DNA from: Xanthobacteraceae bacterium
GTDB taxonomy: Bacteria; Pseudomonadota; Alphaproteobacteria; Rhizobiales; Xanthobacteraceae
Assembly (NCBI GenBank): GCA_022841625.1
Contig: JALHRD010000034.1
Location: forward strand, 1-54,702
Direction: 5' to 3'
DNA: 54,702 nucleotides
Within the stretch, counting starts at the first letter, position 1. Each line of letters starts with the position of its first letter. The notes under the pieces are model-generated. The model saw only the letters and a program-made list of their open reading frames with translations, did no database searches and was not told the origin of the DNA. Shown piece by piece: positions 18,958 through 28,770 of the stretch. The translations under genes were made by a program, and so were the position numbers.

Positions 18958-19439
18958 TTGGCCTTCTCACACGCCTGTTCTCCCGCAATGAACCCGTGCT
19001 GTCGGAAGCAACGCCGCGCGACGCCGCCGCGATCGCCAAGCTTCATGCCGCTTCTTTCAACCGAGGTTGGAGCGAGGATGAAATTGAGCGCCTCCTGCTC
19101 GAACGCGATGTGCTGACGCACCGCGCCGTGACAAACGGCCGGACGGTCGGATTCATCATGTCGCGCATTACGGCAGGCGAAGCAGAGATCCTGTCGGTCG
19201 CGATCTCGACGTCATACCGCCAACGCGGACTTGCCCGTCGCATGCTCAACCTGCATATGGGACGACTCGCGGGAATGGGCGTATGCGTTATCTTCCTTGA
19301 AGTTGACGAAGGCAATGTCGCCGCTCGCCGGCTCTACCAACGCGCCGGTTTCGCCGAGGCGGGCCGCCGCGCAGGCTATTATGCAAATGCCGACGGCAAA
19401 CCGGCGACCGCCTTGGTGCTGCGCCGCGGTCTGGCGTGA
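18954..19439 (+). CDS. rimI: Ribosomal-protein-alanine N-acetyltransferase (RimI-like)
   Basis: A 161-residue GNAT enzyme; RimI acetylates the N-terminus of ribosomal protein S18. The acetyl-CoA site appears as AEILSVAISTSYRQRGLARRMLNLHMGRLAG, followed by FLEVDEGNVAARRLYQRAGFAEAGRRAGYYA, characteristic of RimI. The ATG at 18954 overlaps the tsaB stop by four bases. A longer in-frame extension inside tsaB is excluded. Confidence 0.92.
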   Translation: MIGLLTRLFSRNEPVLSEATPRDAAAIAKLHAASFNRGWSEDEIERLLLERDVLTHRAVTNGRTVGFIMSRITAGEAEILSVAISTSYRQRGLARRMLNLHMGRLAGMGVCVIFLEVDEGNVAARRLYQRAGFAEAGRRAGYYANADGKPATALVLRRGLA

Positions 19440-19512
19440 CACCCCAGCCAACCGCGCCGGGCGATGGATTTTGACCCCCATGCCGTGATATGCGGAAGCC
19501 TGGAGACAGGTC

Positions 19513-19950
19513 GTGACCGAATCGAAAAACAAGGACATCGAAGCGCTTTGCGCTCAAAAGGGCATGCGCATGACCGAGCAGCGCCGCGTCATTGCGCGGG
19601 TGCTGGCGACAGCGGACGATCATCCCGACGTCGAGGAACTCTATCGCCGTTGTTCCGCCATCGATGACCGCATATCGATCTCAACGGTCTACCGCACCGT
19701 CAAGCTGTTCGAGGACTCCGGTATCATCGAACGGCACGACTTCCGCGACGGCAGAGCCCGCTACGAGCAAATCCCCGACGCCCATCATGACCACCTGATC
19801 AATCTTCGCACCGGCGAGGTCATCGAGTTCCAGTCGGAGGAAATCGAGCAGCTGCAGGCGGAGGTGGCGCGGCGGCTCGGCTACCGGCTGGTCGATCACC
19901 GGCTGGAGCTTTATGCCCTGCCGCTTGACGACAAGCCGCGGCGTTCGTAG
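19513..19950 (+). CDS. fur: Fur-family metalloregulator (Fur/Mur)
   Basis: A 145-residue winged-helix metal-responsive repressor. It has the Fur DNA-binding segment (RMTEQRRVIARVLATADDHPDVEELYRRC, ISISTVYRTVKLFEDSGIIERHDF) and the metal-binding AHHDHLI motif. A GTG start at 19513 is used, with GGAGACAGG upstream. There are no C-terminal CxxC pairs, so no structural zinc site of the E. coli type. In rhizobia the orthologue at this locus often senses manganese (Mur) rather than iron; sequence alone does not decide. A second Fur-family gene, irr, lies at 47338. Confidence 0.93.
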   Translation: MTESKNKDIEALCAQKGMRMTEQRRVIARVLATADDHPDVEELYRRCSAIDDRISISTVYRTVKLFEDSGIIERHDFRDGRARYEQIPDAHHDHLINLRTGEVIEFQSEEIEQLQAEVARRLGYRLVDHRLELYALPLDDKPRRS

Positions 19951-20045
19951 CCACCGCCGTCATGGCCAATGCTTCATATCTTTGATAATATTGTTAAATA
20001 CTGTTTCCGGGATGGCCCCGGACGAGCAAGGTCGACCACACCGGC

Positions 20046-21440
20046 ATGAGCGGAGCGCGCAAGGTCTATATCAAGTCATTTGGCTGCCAGATGAACGTCT
20101 ACGATTCGCATCGTATGGCGGACACGCTGGCGCCCGAAGGCTTCACCGAGACCACCGCGCCGGACAATGCCGACCTTGTCATCCTCAACACGTGCCACAT
20201 ACGCGAGAAAGCCGCCGACAAGCTCTATTCCGAACTCGGGCGTATTCGGGTGATGAAACAAACGGCGGCGGACGCCGGCCGCCAGATGACGATCGCTGTT
20301 GCAGGCTGCGTCGCTCAGGCCGAAGGCGCCGAGATCTTGCGACGGTCAAGCGCGGTCGACCTGGTGGTCGGACCGCAAAGCTACCATCGCCTGCCCTCGC
20401 TCTTGGCACGCACTGCACGTGGCGAAGCTGTGGTCGACACTGAATTTCCGCCCGAAGACAAGTTCGATATCCTCAAAGCACCGAGTCGCGCGGCAACGCG
20501 CGCGCGGGGCGTCAGCGCTTTCGTCACGGTGCAGGAAGGCTGCGATAAATTCTGCACCTTTTGCGTCGTGCCTTATACCCGCGGCGCGGAAGTGTCTCGG
20601 CCGGTGACCAAGATCGTCGCCGAAGTTGAGCGGCTCGCCAATGCCGGGGTGCGCGAAGTTTCGCTGATCGGACAAAACGTCAACGCCTATCATGGCGAAG
20701 GCCCGGATGGACGGCCCTGGACGCTGGGCCGCTTGCTGCATCGCATCGCCGACGTGCCTGGCATCGCACGGTTGCGCTACACCACCAGCCACCCTTGTGA
20801 TGTTGAAGACAGTTTGGTCGACGCCCATCGCGATCTGCCGGCGCTGATGCCGCTTCTGCATCTACCGGTGCAGTCGGGTGCGGATCGCATTCTCGCCGCG
20901 ATGAACCGGCGCCACACCCGCGCCGACTTTCTTGCCGCCATCGCGCGAAGGCGCAACCAACAAGCCGCGATGGCGTTTTCCACCGACTTCATCGTTGGCT
21001 TTCCCGGCGAGACCGATGCGGATTTCCAAGCGACTCTGGCACTGGTGGACGAAGTCAAGTTCGTCAGCGCTTATACGTTCAAATACTCGCCGCGGCCTGG
21101 TACCCCGGCGGCGGAGATGCCCGATCAAATTCCAGAAACCGCCAAAACCGAACGATTGCACACGCTGCAATCCGCGATCGCGCGGCATCAGAAGGCATTC
21201 AATGCCGGCTGCGTCGGACAGAGCTTCGACGTGCTGTTCGAAAAGGCCGGCCGCTATCCCGGCCAGGTCGTTGGTCGCTCGCCCTATTTGCAACCGGTTC
21301 AGGTCATGGCCCCGCCATCGGTCATCGGTTCGGTTTGCCGCGTGACCTTCACGGAATTAAGCACCAACAGCCTGTTTGGAAAATTGACGACAGAGACCGA
21401 GCGGACCCGCGAACCGATGGCGATGGCAGCAGGAGGTTAG
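20046..21440 (+). CDS. miaB: tRNA-2-methylthio-N6-dimethylallyladenosine synthase
   Basis: Radical-SAM methylthiotransferase adding the ms2 group to i6A37 of tRNA. The 464-residue protein has an N-terminal MTTase domain ([18 protein letters not shown], with Cys ligands also in [10 protein letters not shown] and VAGCVAQ), the radical-SAM CxxxCxxC as [16 protein letters not shown], and a C-terminal TRAM domain. Both [4Fe-4S] ligand sets are complete. Only five bases separate it from phoH, which has its AGGAGG inside the miaB 3' end. Confidence 0.97.
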   Translation: MSGARKVYIKSFGCQMNVYDSHRMADTLAPEGFTETTAPDNADLVILNTCHIREKAADKLYSELGRIRVMKQTAADAGRQMTIAVAGCVAQAEGAEILRRSSAVDLVVGPQSYHRLPSLLARTARGEAVVDTEFPPEDKFDILKAPSRAATRARGVSAFVTVQEGCDKFCTFCVVPYTRGAEVSRPVTKIVAEVERLANAGVREVSLIGQNVNAYHGEGPDGRPWTLGRLLHRIADVPGIARLRYTTSHPCDVEDSLVDAHRDLPALMPLLHLPVQSGADRILAAMNRRHTRADFLAAIARRRNQQAAMAFSTDFIVGFPGETDADFQATLALVDEVKFVSAYTFKYSPRPGTPAAEMPDQIPETAKTERLHTLQSAIARHQKAFNAGCVGQSFDVLFEKAGRYPGQVVGRSPYLQPVQVMAPPSVIGSVCRVTFTELSTNSLFGKLTTETERTREPMAMAAGG

Positions 21441-21445
21441 CAACG

Positions 21446-22495
21446 TTGCGAACAACCAAATCGAACACCCGGACAACAGTCGCGACCACGAATTCAATCG
21501 AGGCCGGCGCTGCCAGCCATATCGTTTTGACTTTCGACGACAACCGCCTGGCGTCACAGCTGTTCGGCCAATATGGGCAAAATCTGGCGTTGATCGAGCG
21601 ACGGCTTGGCACTGCCGCCGACCAACGCGGCAATCAGGTGACCCTTGAGGGCTCGCGCGACGCGGTCGAGCAAGCGCGCCGCGTGCTTGACGGCCTTTAT
21701 GAGCGGCTCAAGCGCGGCGACGAAGTCACGTCGGGCGATGTCGAGGGCGCCATCCGGCTCGCCATCTCGCAGGGATCTCTGTTCGATTACGATTCGGCTG
21801 CCGCGCGACCGAGCTTCGATGAGATCAACCTGCGCAAGCGGCTGGTGCGGGCCCGCACGGCGGCGCAGGACGCCTATATTCACGCGCTGCGGCGCCACGA
21901 ACTGGTCTTTGGCACCGGCCCCGCTGGCACCGGTAAAACTTGGCTTGCTGTCGCGCATGCGGTGCTGCTGTTCGAGCGCAAAGACGTCGATCGTATTGTC
22001 CTGTCCCGGCCCGCGGTCGAGGCCGGCGAGCGGCTCGGCTTCCTGCCAGGCGACATGCGCGAGAAAGTCGATCCTTATCTGCGACCGATCTATGACGCAC
22101 TCTACGACCTGATGGATGCCCGCATTGTCGAACGCGCGCTGCAAGCAGGCGAGATCGAGATCGCGCCGCTCGCATTCATGCGCGGCCGCACCCTGTCGAA
22201 CGCGGTGGTGATCCTGGACGAAGCGCAGAACACCACCTCGATGCAAATGAAGATGTTTCTCACCAGGCTTGGCGAGAACAGCCGGATGATCGTGACCGGC
22301 GACCCAAGCCAAGTCGACCTGCCGAACGGCCAGATCTCTGGACTGGCGGAGGCGACGCGCCTGTTGGCCGGCGTCGGCGGAATTGGGCACGTTACCTTCA
22401 CCGCGCAGGATGTGATCCGCCACGAATTGGTGGGCCGCATCGTTGAGGCCTACGATCAGGCCGCGCTCGCCGCGGTGCGAGACCGAAAGCCGTGA
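21446..22495 (+). CDS. phoH: PhoH family ATPase
   Basis: A cytoplasmic PhoH-type ATPase, 349 residues from a TTG start at 21446. That start is chosen because AGGAGG (21431-21436) lies nine bases upstream and the miaB stop ends just before it; the open frame otherwise runs back inside miaB. It has a KH-like N-terminal segment, Walker A GTGPAGTGKTWLAVAHA and Walker B VVILDEAQNTT. PhoH acts with YbeY in rRNA/RNA metabolism in bacteria that encode them together. Its stop overlaps the GTG start of ybeY. Confidence 0.94.
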   Translation: MRTTKSNTRTTVATTNSIEAGAASHIVLTFDDNRLASQLFGQYGQNLALIERRLGTAADQRGNQVTLEGSRDAVEQARRVLDGLYERLKRGDEVTSGDVEGAIRLAISQGSLFDYDSAAARPSFDEINLRKRLVRARTAAQDAYIHALRRHELVFGTGPAGTGKTWLAVAHAVLLFERKDVDRIVLSRPAVEAGERLGFLPGDMREKVDPYLRPIYDALYDLMDARIVERALQAGEIEIAPLAFMRGRTLSNAVVILDEAQNTTSMQMKMFLTRLGENSRMIVTGDPSQVDLPNGQISGLAEATRLLAGVGGIGHVTFTAQDVIRHELVGRIVEAYDQAALAAVRDRKP

Positions 22496-23010
22496 ACGAC
22501 GACCCTGCCCCGACGGTCGACAGCGTGGAAGCTAATGGCTTGACGCTGGAGATCAGCATCGCGCCGGCGGCCGCAGCCTTGGAAGCAAGACTTTCGACCA
22601 TCATTGCGTCGGCCATCGCCGCCGCGAACCAGGCCGTCGGATCGGAGCCGGGCGTGGCTAGCGTGATCGTCGATGACGACCAATTCCTCCGCCGGCTCAA
22701 CCTGCGCTGGCGCGGATTCGACCAACCGACCAACGTCTTATCATTCCCCGCCCCCGAAACGCCGCCCGGCCCCGAGAGCCATATCGGCGACATTGCCATT
22801 TCCTTTGAGACCGCGGCCCGGGAGGCGGCCGACGACGGCAAGTCGCTTGCCGACCATATCGCTCACCTTTCGGTCCATGGCTTTCTTCATCTGCTGGGCT
22901 ACGATCACGAATCAGACGACGATGCCGAGGAAATGGAAGCGCTCGAACGCGTCATTCTTGCGCGGATTGGCGTTTCCGACCCCTACCTTGCGCATAAGAT
23001 CCAGGGCTAA
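22492..23010 (+). CDS. ybeY: Endoribonuclease YbeY
   Basis: Single-strand endoribonuclease for 16S rRNA 3'-end maturation and ribosome quality control. The 172-residue protein has the zinc site HGFLHLLGYDH with three His residues spaced as in the family, and the preceding NVLSFPAPE block. It starts at a GTG at 22492 that overlaps the phoH stop (GTGA), implying translational coupling. It is followed by the corC-like gene after 11 bases. Confidence 0.95.
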   Translation: MNDDPAPTVDSVEANGLTLEISIAPAAAALEARLSTIIASAIAAANQAVGSEPGVASVIVDDDQFLRRLNLRWRGFDQPTNVLSFPAPETPPGPESHIGDIAISFETAAREAADDGKSLADHIAHLSVHGFLHLLGYDHESDDDAEEMEALERVILARIGVSDPYLAHKIQG

Positions 23011-23021
23011 CATCAAATCCC

Positions 23022-24218
23022 ATGCCCGACACTGATTCTCCAGGTTCCAGCACCACCGGCTCGAACGATCAGTCTGCGGCTGGAACGCGCAATCTACCGG
23101 TGCCGGTTCCGGCCCCGTCGGCATACGCTATGGCGCGCCCGCATCGCGAAAACTGGTTCACCTCTGCGATGCGAGCCTTGTTCGGGTGGCGGCCAGAGCT
23201 GTTCCGCTCCGATCTGCGGAACGTCCTTGAAAGCCGCGCCGGCGACATCGGTCTTTCGCTGCGCGAATCCGCCATGCTGCGAAATATTCTCGGCCTGCGC
23301 GAACGCCGAGCCGTCGACGTCATGGTGCCGCGCACCGACATCGTCGCGGTCCAGAAGGACATTGCAGTCGGCGAATTGTTGAAGGTCTTTGAGAGCGCCG
23401 CACATTCACGACTCGTCGTCTACGATGACACGCTAGACGACACGATCGGCATGGTTCACATTCGCGACCTCATCGCCTATATGACCGCGCACGCCGCCGC
23501 CAGCGCAAAGGCGAATGTCAAACGCAAGAAGCCGTTTCCAGCCGATCTCGATCTCAAGGCAATTGATCTTTCGATATCGCTGAGCGCTGCGAACCTTATT
23601 CGCGAGATGCTGTTCGTGCCACCTTCGATGCCGGTAATGGATCTGCTCGCACGCATGCAGACAAGCCGCATTCACCTGGCGCTGGTTGTTGACGAATATG
23701 GCGGTGCCGACGGCGTCGTCTCGATCGAAGACGTTGTCGAGCAGATCGTCGGTGATATTGCCGACGAACACGACGAAGCCGTGGCGCCGCGGATCGTGCG
23801 GCAAACCGACGGATCGTTTCTCGCGGATGCGCGCGCCAATCTTGAGGACGTGAGCGCCGTTGTTGGCCCTGAATTTGAAGTCGGTGAAGAGGCCAAGGAG
23901 GTCGACACCCTCGCCGGCTACATCGCGACGCGCATTGGTCGCGTACCACTGCGCGGCGAACTTGTCCCCGGACCGGGCCGTTTTGAAATTGAAGTGCTCG
24001 ATGCCGACCCTCGGCGCGTCAAAAAGCTAAAGATTTTCATGAGCCCCGATTTGACCGATCGCCGCAATCGCGACAGTCAAAGGAGCGCAGCGCCGACCGG
24101 GCCGGCAACCGTTACGTCAGCCGCGACGCCGATGCCGTCCGATCCTCCGGTCAACCGCGATGCTTTGGTGAAACTTTCGCCCGACGATCCGCCTTCGAAG
24201 GCTCAGCGCCAACCGTGA
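23022..24218 (+). CDS. corC: CorC/HlyC family CBS-domain protein
   Basis: A 398-residue protein with a paired CBS domain (about residues 95-230: VMVPRTDIVAVQKD..., ...LFVPPSMPVMDLLARMQ) and a C-terminal CorC/HlyC domain (about 245-325, with GGADGVVSIEDVVEQIVGDI at the junction). No DUF21 membrane domain is present, so it is the soluble CorC type linked to cation or Mg/Co handling; relatives are often labelled hemolysin. N-terminal ~50 and C-terminal ~65 residues are low complexity. Its stop overlaps the lnt start (GTGA). Confidence 0.9.
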   Translation: MPDTDSPGSSTTGSNDQSAAGTRNLPVPVPAPSAYAMARPHRENWFTSAMRALFGWRPELFRSDLRNVLESRAGDIGLSLRESAMLRNILGLRERRAVDVMVPRTDIVAVQKDIAVGELLKVFESAAHSRLVVYDDTLDDTIGMVHIRDLIAYMTAHAAASAKANVKRKKPFPADLDLKAIDLSISLSAANLIREMLFVPPSMPVMDLLARMQTSRIHLALVVDEYGGADGVVSIEDVVEQIVGDIADEHDEAVAPRIVRQTDGSFLADARANLEDVSAVVGPEFEVGEEAKEVDTLAGYIATRIGRVPLRGELVPGPGRFEIEVLDADPRRVKKLKIFMSPDLTDRRNRDSQRSAAPTGPATVTSAATPMPSDPPVNRDALVKLSPDDPPSKAQRQP

Positions 24219-25804
24219 AGTCCATCGCACATTCCATCATGCTGGCTTGGGGCTGGCGACGGGCGCTGATTGCGCTGTTGGCGGGTGCCGCAACGACACT
24301 TGCATTGCCGCCGTTCAACCTGTGGCCGATTCCGTTTCTGACATTTCCGGTGCTGATTTGGTTGATCGACGGATCGGCCGCGGGGCGACTGGGTGGCTTT
24401 ATGACCGCTGGCATTGCCGGCTGGTGGTTTGGCTTCGGCTATTTCTTTGCCGGTCTCTATTGGGTGGGGCACGCGTTTCTGGTCGACGCCAAGACCTTCG
24501 GGTGGCTGCTACCGTTCGCGGTAACCGCCTTGCCCGCCGGGCTGGCGCTGTTCGTGGCAGTCGGAGCGGCATTGGCGCGGATGCTGTGGGCGCGCGGCGC
24601 AGTGCGAGTCGTCGCGTTAGCCGTGGCGGTTACCGCCGCCGAGTGGTTGCGCGGCCACCTGCTGACGGGGTTTCCCTGGAATACCTTCGGTTACGCACTT
24701 GCGACGCCATCGGTGCTTGCGCAAACCGCGTCCTTGCTCGGCATCTGGGGGCTCACCTTCATCGCCGTACTGGTTTATGCCGCGCCAACGACCTTGCTCG
24801 ACGATCGCGCCGATACCCGCCGGCCTTGGCTGGCACCCGCATTCGCTTTGGTGACGCTTGCGGGGCTCGCCGGCTACGGGATTTGGCGACTTGACCGAAC
24901 CCCGACGACATTTGTCGATGGCGTGCGGTTACGGCTGATGCAGCCAAGTCTACAGCAGGACCAACGCTTCAACTATTCCCAGCGACAGGCGGTAATGGCG
25001 CGCTATGCTGCGCTCTCTAATAGCGTCAGTGGGCCGGACGCCGCCAGCCTTGCCGAGATCACCCATCTAATCTGGCCGGAATCGGCATTTCCCTTCTTCC
25101 TCACGCGCGAACCGGACGCGTTGGCGCAGATCGACAAATTGCTACCTGAAGGTACGGTGCTGATCACCGGGGCGGTACGCGCTCCCGAAGGCGTTCCGAG
25201 CGAAACCATCACCCGCGCCTACAATTCGATTTACGTTCTTGACCACGATGCGAGCATCCTGTCGATCTATGACAAGGTGCATCTCGTTCCATTTGGCGAA
25301 TACCTGCCGTTTCAAAACGTTCTGGAGCGGTTCGGCCTGACGCAATTGGTTCAGGTTAGGGGCGGATTCCTTCCCGGTAACCGCCGCCGCGCCATTGCAG
25401 TGCCGCGCGCACCGCGCATGCTGCCGCTGGTCTGTTACGAGATCGTATTTCCCGGCCAAGCGGTACCGCGTGGCGAGCGTCCTGGCTGGATGCTCAATCT
25501 GACCAATGACGGCTGGTTCGGACGCAGCCCCGGACCCTACCAGCATCTTCAACAGGCGCGCATGCGTGCCATTGAGCAAGGATTGCCCCTGGTACGTGCA
25601 GCCAACAGCGGCATATCGGCGGTGATCGATCCGGTTGGCCGGGTGATCCGCGCACTGCCGCTCGGCGCCGAGGGGGCGCTCGACGCTCACCTGCCGCGCG
25701 CCCTGACACCAACCGTCTACGCCCGCTGGGGCGACGGTCCGACCGGTCTGATGCTGGCCGCAGGACTGATCCTTGTGCTTCTTCGGCGCAAACCGCGCGT
25801 TTAA
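24215..25804 (+). CDS. lnt: Apolipoprotein N-acyltransferase
   Basis: Inner-membrane enzyme adding the third acyl chain to lipoproteins. The 529-residue protein has several N-terminal membrane segments followed by a periplasmic nitrilase domain. The catalytic triad residues are seen as Glu in LIWPESAFPF, Lys in YDKVHLVPFGEY and Cys in PLVCYEIVFP. GTG start at 24215 overlaps the corC stop. A final hydrophobic segment closes the protein. The 239 bases downstream (25805-26043) contain no gene, but an A+T-rich patch near 25940-25975 may hold the next promoter. Confidence 0.96.
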   Translation: MKSIAHSIMLAWGWRRALIALLAGAATTLALPPFNLWPIPFLTFPVLIWLIDGSAAGRLGGFMTAGIAGWWFGFGYFFAGLYWVGHAFLVDAKTFGWLLPFAVTALPAGLALFVAVGAALARMLWARGAVRVVALAVAVTAAEWLRGHLLTGFPWNTFGYALATPSVLAQTASLLGIWGLTFIAVLVYAAPTTLLDDRADTRRPWLAPAFALVTLAGLAGYGIWRLDRTPTTFVDGVRLRLMQPSLQQDQRFNYSQRQAVMARYAALSNSVSGPDAASLAEITHLIWPESAFPFFLTREPDALAQIDKLLPEGTVLITGAVRAPEGVPSETITRAYNSIYVLDHDASILSIYDKVHLVPFGEYLPFQNVLERFGLTQLVQVRGGFLPGNRRRAIAVPRAPRMLPLVCYEIVFPGQAVPRGERPGWMLNLTNDGWFGRSPGPYQHLQQARMRAIEQGLPLVRAANSGISAVIDPVGRVIRALPLGAEGALDAHLPRALTPTVYARWGDGPTGLMLAAGLILVLLRRKPRV

Positions 25805-26043
25805 CGGGCCGCGCCGGCGCCACGGCTTGGTCATAAACGGGCCGCGAATTTCGACGTTAACGTTGCCCCCTGACCTCAAGATACGGCAGACCATTTCCAC
25901 AAGAGCGATCCTTCATAGGAGATCACAACGCCATCAAATGCGTATATTTTTGTTTTGCTTCAAAGGGTAGCGATGCAGCGGATTGATTTCACAGCAACGG
26001 CATGACCTATTGAAAAGTCAGTGCTGGAGTTGAGGAGAAAGTT

Positions 26044-26445
26044 ATGGCGAAGAAGGCCCCGAATCCCATCGATCGACATGTCGGGAGTCGGGTGCGCATG
26101 CGCCGGATGATGCTGAGCATGAGCCAAGAAAAGCTCGGGGATGCGCTCGAACTGACGTTCCAGCAGGTTCAAAAATATGAGAAAGGCACCAATCGCATCG
26201 GCGCCAGCCGACTTCAGCAGATCGCCCATATTCTGCAAGTTCCGGTCGCGTTCTTTTTTGAGGGTGCGCCTGATTTGCGGCCCGATGCCGGTGGCAAACA
26301 GATCGAAGCCCCTTCCCCGGCCTTTGTTTCGGACTTCCTCGCTACATCGGAGGGCCTGGCACTCACCAAGGCCTTCATGCGCATCAAAGAAGCCAAGTTG
26401 AGGCGGCGCATTGTCGATCTGGTGGAGGAGATCGCCGGTGAATAA
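26044..26445 (+). CDS. Xre-family HTH regulator (PraR/PhrR-like)
   Basis: A 133-residue regulator with an HTH_3 domain at about residues 14-70: GSRVRMRRMMLSMSQEKLGDALELTFQQVQKYEKGTNRIGASRLQQIA. The C-terminal half is a variable, charged region ending KAKLRRRIVDLVEEIAGE-like. In rhizobia a similar gene directly upstream of metK (praR, phrR) affects quorum sensing, attachment or acid response; that link is by position and resemblance only. GAGGAG lies before the ATG. Confidence 0.85.
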   Translation: MAKKAPNPIDRHVGSRVRMRRMMLSMSQEKLGDALELTFQQVQKYEKGTNRIGASRLQQIAHILQVPVAFFFEGAPDLRPDAGGKQIEAPSPAFVSDFLATSEGLALTKAFMRIKEAKLRRRIVDLVEEIAGE

Positions 26446-26587
26446 CCCGGGGCGTCCCACCGCCTGAAAGCCTGAAAATCCGCCCTATTCGGACGCGCAT
26501 CTTGACCGCGCGGGGGGACACTGCAAGAACCACGCCCGCAGGCGCGGCCGACCCGGCCCGAGATGACTCTGAAGGGGAGATTCTTAG

Positions 26588-27862
26588 GTGTCACGCACAA
26601 ACTATCTGTTCACCAGCGAGTCCGTTTCCGAGGGTCATCCCGACAAGGTCTGCGATCAGATTTCAGACGCTATCCTGGACGCCTTCATCTCCAACGACGT
26701 CAAGCTCGGCATTGCCGACGACAGTCTGGTGAATACCCGGCTTGGCTGCGAGACGCTCTGCACCACCAACAAGATCGTCATCGCCGGCGAAGGTCGTGGG
26801 CAGAAGCCGTTGTTCAACAAATATGGGAACCAGGCTCATATCAATCGCGACCTGATCGTCCAGATCGCACGCGATGTGGTCAAGGACATTGGCTACGACC
26901 AGGAAGGCTTTTCGTTCCACAGCGCCGACATCGAGGTGCTGCTGCACGGCCAGTCACCAGACATCGCCATGGGCGTCGATGCGAAGAAAAAGAAGAGCGG
27001 CGAGCAGGAAGGCGCCGGCGACCAAGGCATGATGTTCGGCTTTGCCTGCAACGAAAGCGAAGTCTACGAGAAGGGTTCGTACATGCCGGCCCCAATCTAC
27101 TTCGCCCACAAGATCCTCAAGGTTCTATCCGACAAGCGCCGCGCCGGCCAATTGTTCGATCTCCAGCCCGACGCCAAGAGCCAAGTCACCGTCAAATATG
27201 TCGACGGCAAACCGGTCGGCTGCACCAAGGTCGTGGTCTCGACCCAGCACAATGCGCAAACCCGCAACGGCAAGAAATACACGCCCGGCATGGTCAAGGA
27301 CCTGATCGGAGATGCCGTCGCGTCAGCGCTGCCCAAAGGCTGGATGCCGGCGAAAGACTCCGATTTCCTGGTCAACCCCACCGGCAATTTCGTAGTCGGC
27401 GGACCGGATGGCGACTGCGGGCTGACCGGGCGCAAGATCATAGTCGATACCTATGGCGGCTACGCCCCGCATGGCGGCGGCGCCTTCTCCGGCAAGGATC
27501 CGACCAAAGTGGATCGCTCGGCCGCTTACGCGGCGCGCTATCTCGCCAAGAATGTAGTGGCCGCCGGCCTCGCCGACAGTTGCACCATCCAAGTCGCTTA
27601 CGCGATCGGCGTCGCCGATCCCATGTCGCTCTATGTCGATACCCATGGAACCGGCAAGGTCGACGAGCAGAGGCTCGCGAAAGTGCTGCAGGAACTGTTC
27701 CCATTGCGGCCAACTGCAATCCGCCGCAGTCTCAAACTCAATCGACCGATCTATCGCCGCACCGCGGCCTACGGCCACTTTGGCCGCGCGCCTGACAAAG
27801 ATGGCGGCTTCTCTTGGGAACAGATCAACCTGGCGAGCCAGCTCAAGGGCGCCTTCAAGTAG
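26588..27862 (+). CDS. metK: S-adenosylmethionine synthetase
   Basis: Makes S-adenosylmethionine from methionine and ATP; SAM is used here by MiaB, TrmB and others. The 424-residue protein has the N-terminal [23 protein letters not shown] block, [15 protein letters not shown] (ATP site) and [23 protein letters not shown]. It is longer than E. coli MetK (384) because of insertions that are usual in this order. A GTG start at 26588 follows GGGGAGA. The 142-base leader showed no riboswitch class that I could recognise. Confidence 0.97.
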   Translation: MSRTNYLFTSESVSEGHPDKVCDQISDAILDAFISNDVKLGIADDSLVNTRLGCETLCTTNKIVIAGEGRGQKPLFNKYGNQAHINRDLIVQIARDVVKDIGYDQEGFSFHSADIEVLLHGQSPDIAMGVDAKKKKSGEQEGAGDQGMMFGFACNESEVYEKGSYMPAPIYFAHKILKVLSDKRRAGQLFDLQPDAKSQVTVKYVDGKPVGCTKVVVSTQHNAQTRNGKKYTPGMVKDLIGDAVASALPKGWMPAKDSDFLVNPTGNFVVGGPDGDCGLTGRKIIVDTYGGYAPHGGGAFSGKDPTKVDRSAAYAARYLAKNVVAAGLADSCTIQVAYAIGVADPMSLYVDTHGTGKVDEQRLAKVLQELFPLRPTAIRRSLKLNRPIYRRTAAYGHFGRAPDKDGGFSWEQINLASQLKGAFK

Positions 27863-27884
27863 CGGGACCGCGCACCAGTGCGGC

Positions 27885-27939
27885 GGTTCAGAAGTCCGCA
27901 TTATTCTCGCGGCGAGTCCGAAATGCGGGCTTCTGAACC
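27885..27939. repeat. Inverted repeat between metK and trmB (first)
   Basis: A 16-base arm GGTTCAGAAGTCCGCA (27885-27900) pairs with 27924-27939; 15 of 16 positions pair and the other is a G-T wobble. The 23-base loop is not T-rich and no T run follows. It could be the 3'-end stem of the metK transcript or a palindromic repeat copy. It lies 22 bases after the metK stop. Confidence 0.7.
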
Positions 27940-27965
27940 AAAGCCACACTCGATTCAAAGAGTCG

Positions 27966-28040
27966 CTAGTGTCCTTCGATTCCGAAGTTCGTTACTGAGC
28001 GCGCTGCAACATGATACGAACTTCGGAATCGGGACACTAG
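27966..28040. repeat. Long inverted repeat abutting the trmB start
   Basis: Arms at 27966-27992 and 28016-28040 share CTAGTGTCC and GATTCCGAAGTTCGT; the left arm has two extra bases between these blocks, otherwise pairing is perfect. The loop is 23 bases. Termini are CTAGTG...CACTAG. The right terminus ends one base before the GTG start codon of trmB. Architecture (about 75 bp, arms near 25, no ORF) is that of a small palindromic repeat element of rhizobial genomes. Confidence 0.8.
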
Positions 28041-28041
28041 G

Positions 28042-28725
28042 GTGGAACCGAAGCGCCCAGGCGCATTCTTTGGCCGGCGCAAGGGACACGCACTCAAGTC
28101 CCGGCAGGCGGCCCTGTTCGAAACCTTGCTGCCACGCCTAGCGCTCGATCTTGGCCGCCCGCCGCCATCCGACCTGCGGACCTTGTTTGGCGGCGCTGAC
28201 GCGGTTTGCCTGGAGAGCGGCTTCGGCGGCGGCGAACATCTGGTGGCAGAGGCCGAGTGCAGCCCGCAAACCGGCTTCATCGGCATCGAGCCATTCGTCA
28301 ACGGCATGGCGAAGGCGCTCGCCGCGATCGACGACCGCGGTTTGACCAATATCCGCCTGCACCACGGCGACGCCACCGACGTGCTCGGCTGGCTACCGGC
28401 AGCAAGCCTCGCGCGCTTTGATCTGCTCTATCCCGATCCCTGGCAAAAGCGCCGCCACTGGAAGCGCCGGTTCGTTCAACCCGAAAGCCTTGCCGCGATC
28501 GCGCGCCTGCTACAGCCAGGCGGTGTGTTCCGATTCGTAACCGACTGGCCCGACTACGCCGCATGGACGCTGCGGCTGCTTGCCGAATCTCCAGATTTCA
28601 CGTGGACCGCCGAACGCGCCGACGATTGGCGCAAGCCCTGGCCGGGCTACACATCGACGCGCTACGAAGCCAAGGCCAAGCGCCAGGGCCGCGTGCCCTG
28701 TTACCTGATCTTCCAGCGCCGTTGA
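28042..28725 (+). CDS. trmB: tRNA (guanine-N7-)-methyltransferase
   Basis: SAM-dependent enzyme making m7G46 in tRNA. The 227-residue protein has the SAM loop ESGFGGGEH, GIEPFVNGM, and the signature YPDPWQKRRHWKRRF. The GTG at 28042 is the only good start: an in-frame TGA lies at 28012-28014 and no other start codon intervenes. It lies one base after a palindromic element and lacks a clear Shine-Dalgarno of its own (GGGACACTAGG upstream). Family members often have several more N-terminal residues, so the element may have replaced the original 5' end. Confidence 0.94.
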   Translation: MEPKRPGAFFGRRKGHALKSRQAALFETLLPRLALDLGRPPPSDLRTLFGGADAVCLESGFGGGEHLVAEAECSPQTGFIGIEPFVNGMAKALAAIDDRGLTNIRLHHGDATDVLGWLPAASLARFDLLYPDPWQKRRHWKRRFVQPESLAAIARLLQPGGVFRFVTDWPDYAAWTLRLLAESPDFTWTAERADDWRKPWPGYTSTRYEAKAKRQGRVPCYLIFQRR

Positions 28726-28770
28726 ATTCGATCCGCCCGCGACATCCCAGCCGCAATTGTTTCGGGGGAG

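Noticed and set aside
26446-26587. Riboswitch (SAM class) upstream of metK
   Set aside because: No SAM-I, SAM-II or SAM-SAH core could be matched by eye. A covariance-model search of this region would decide; a significant hit would overturn this.
26563-27795. A 410-codon plus-strand open frame
   Set aside because: It is an out-of-frame shadow of metK with Arg/Gly/Pro-rich composition typical of high-G+C alternate frames.
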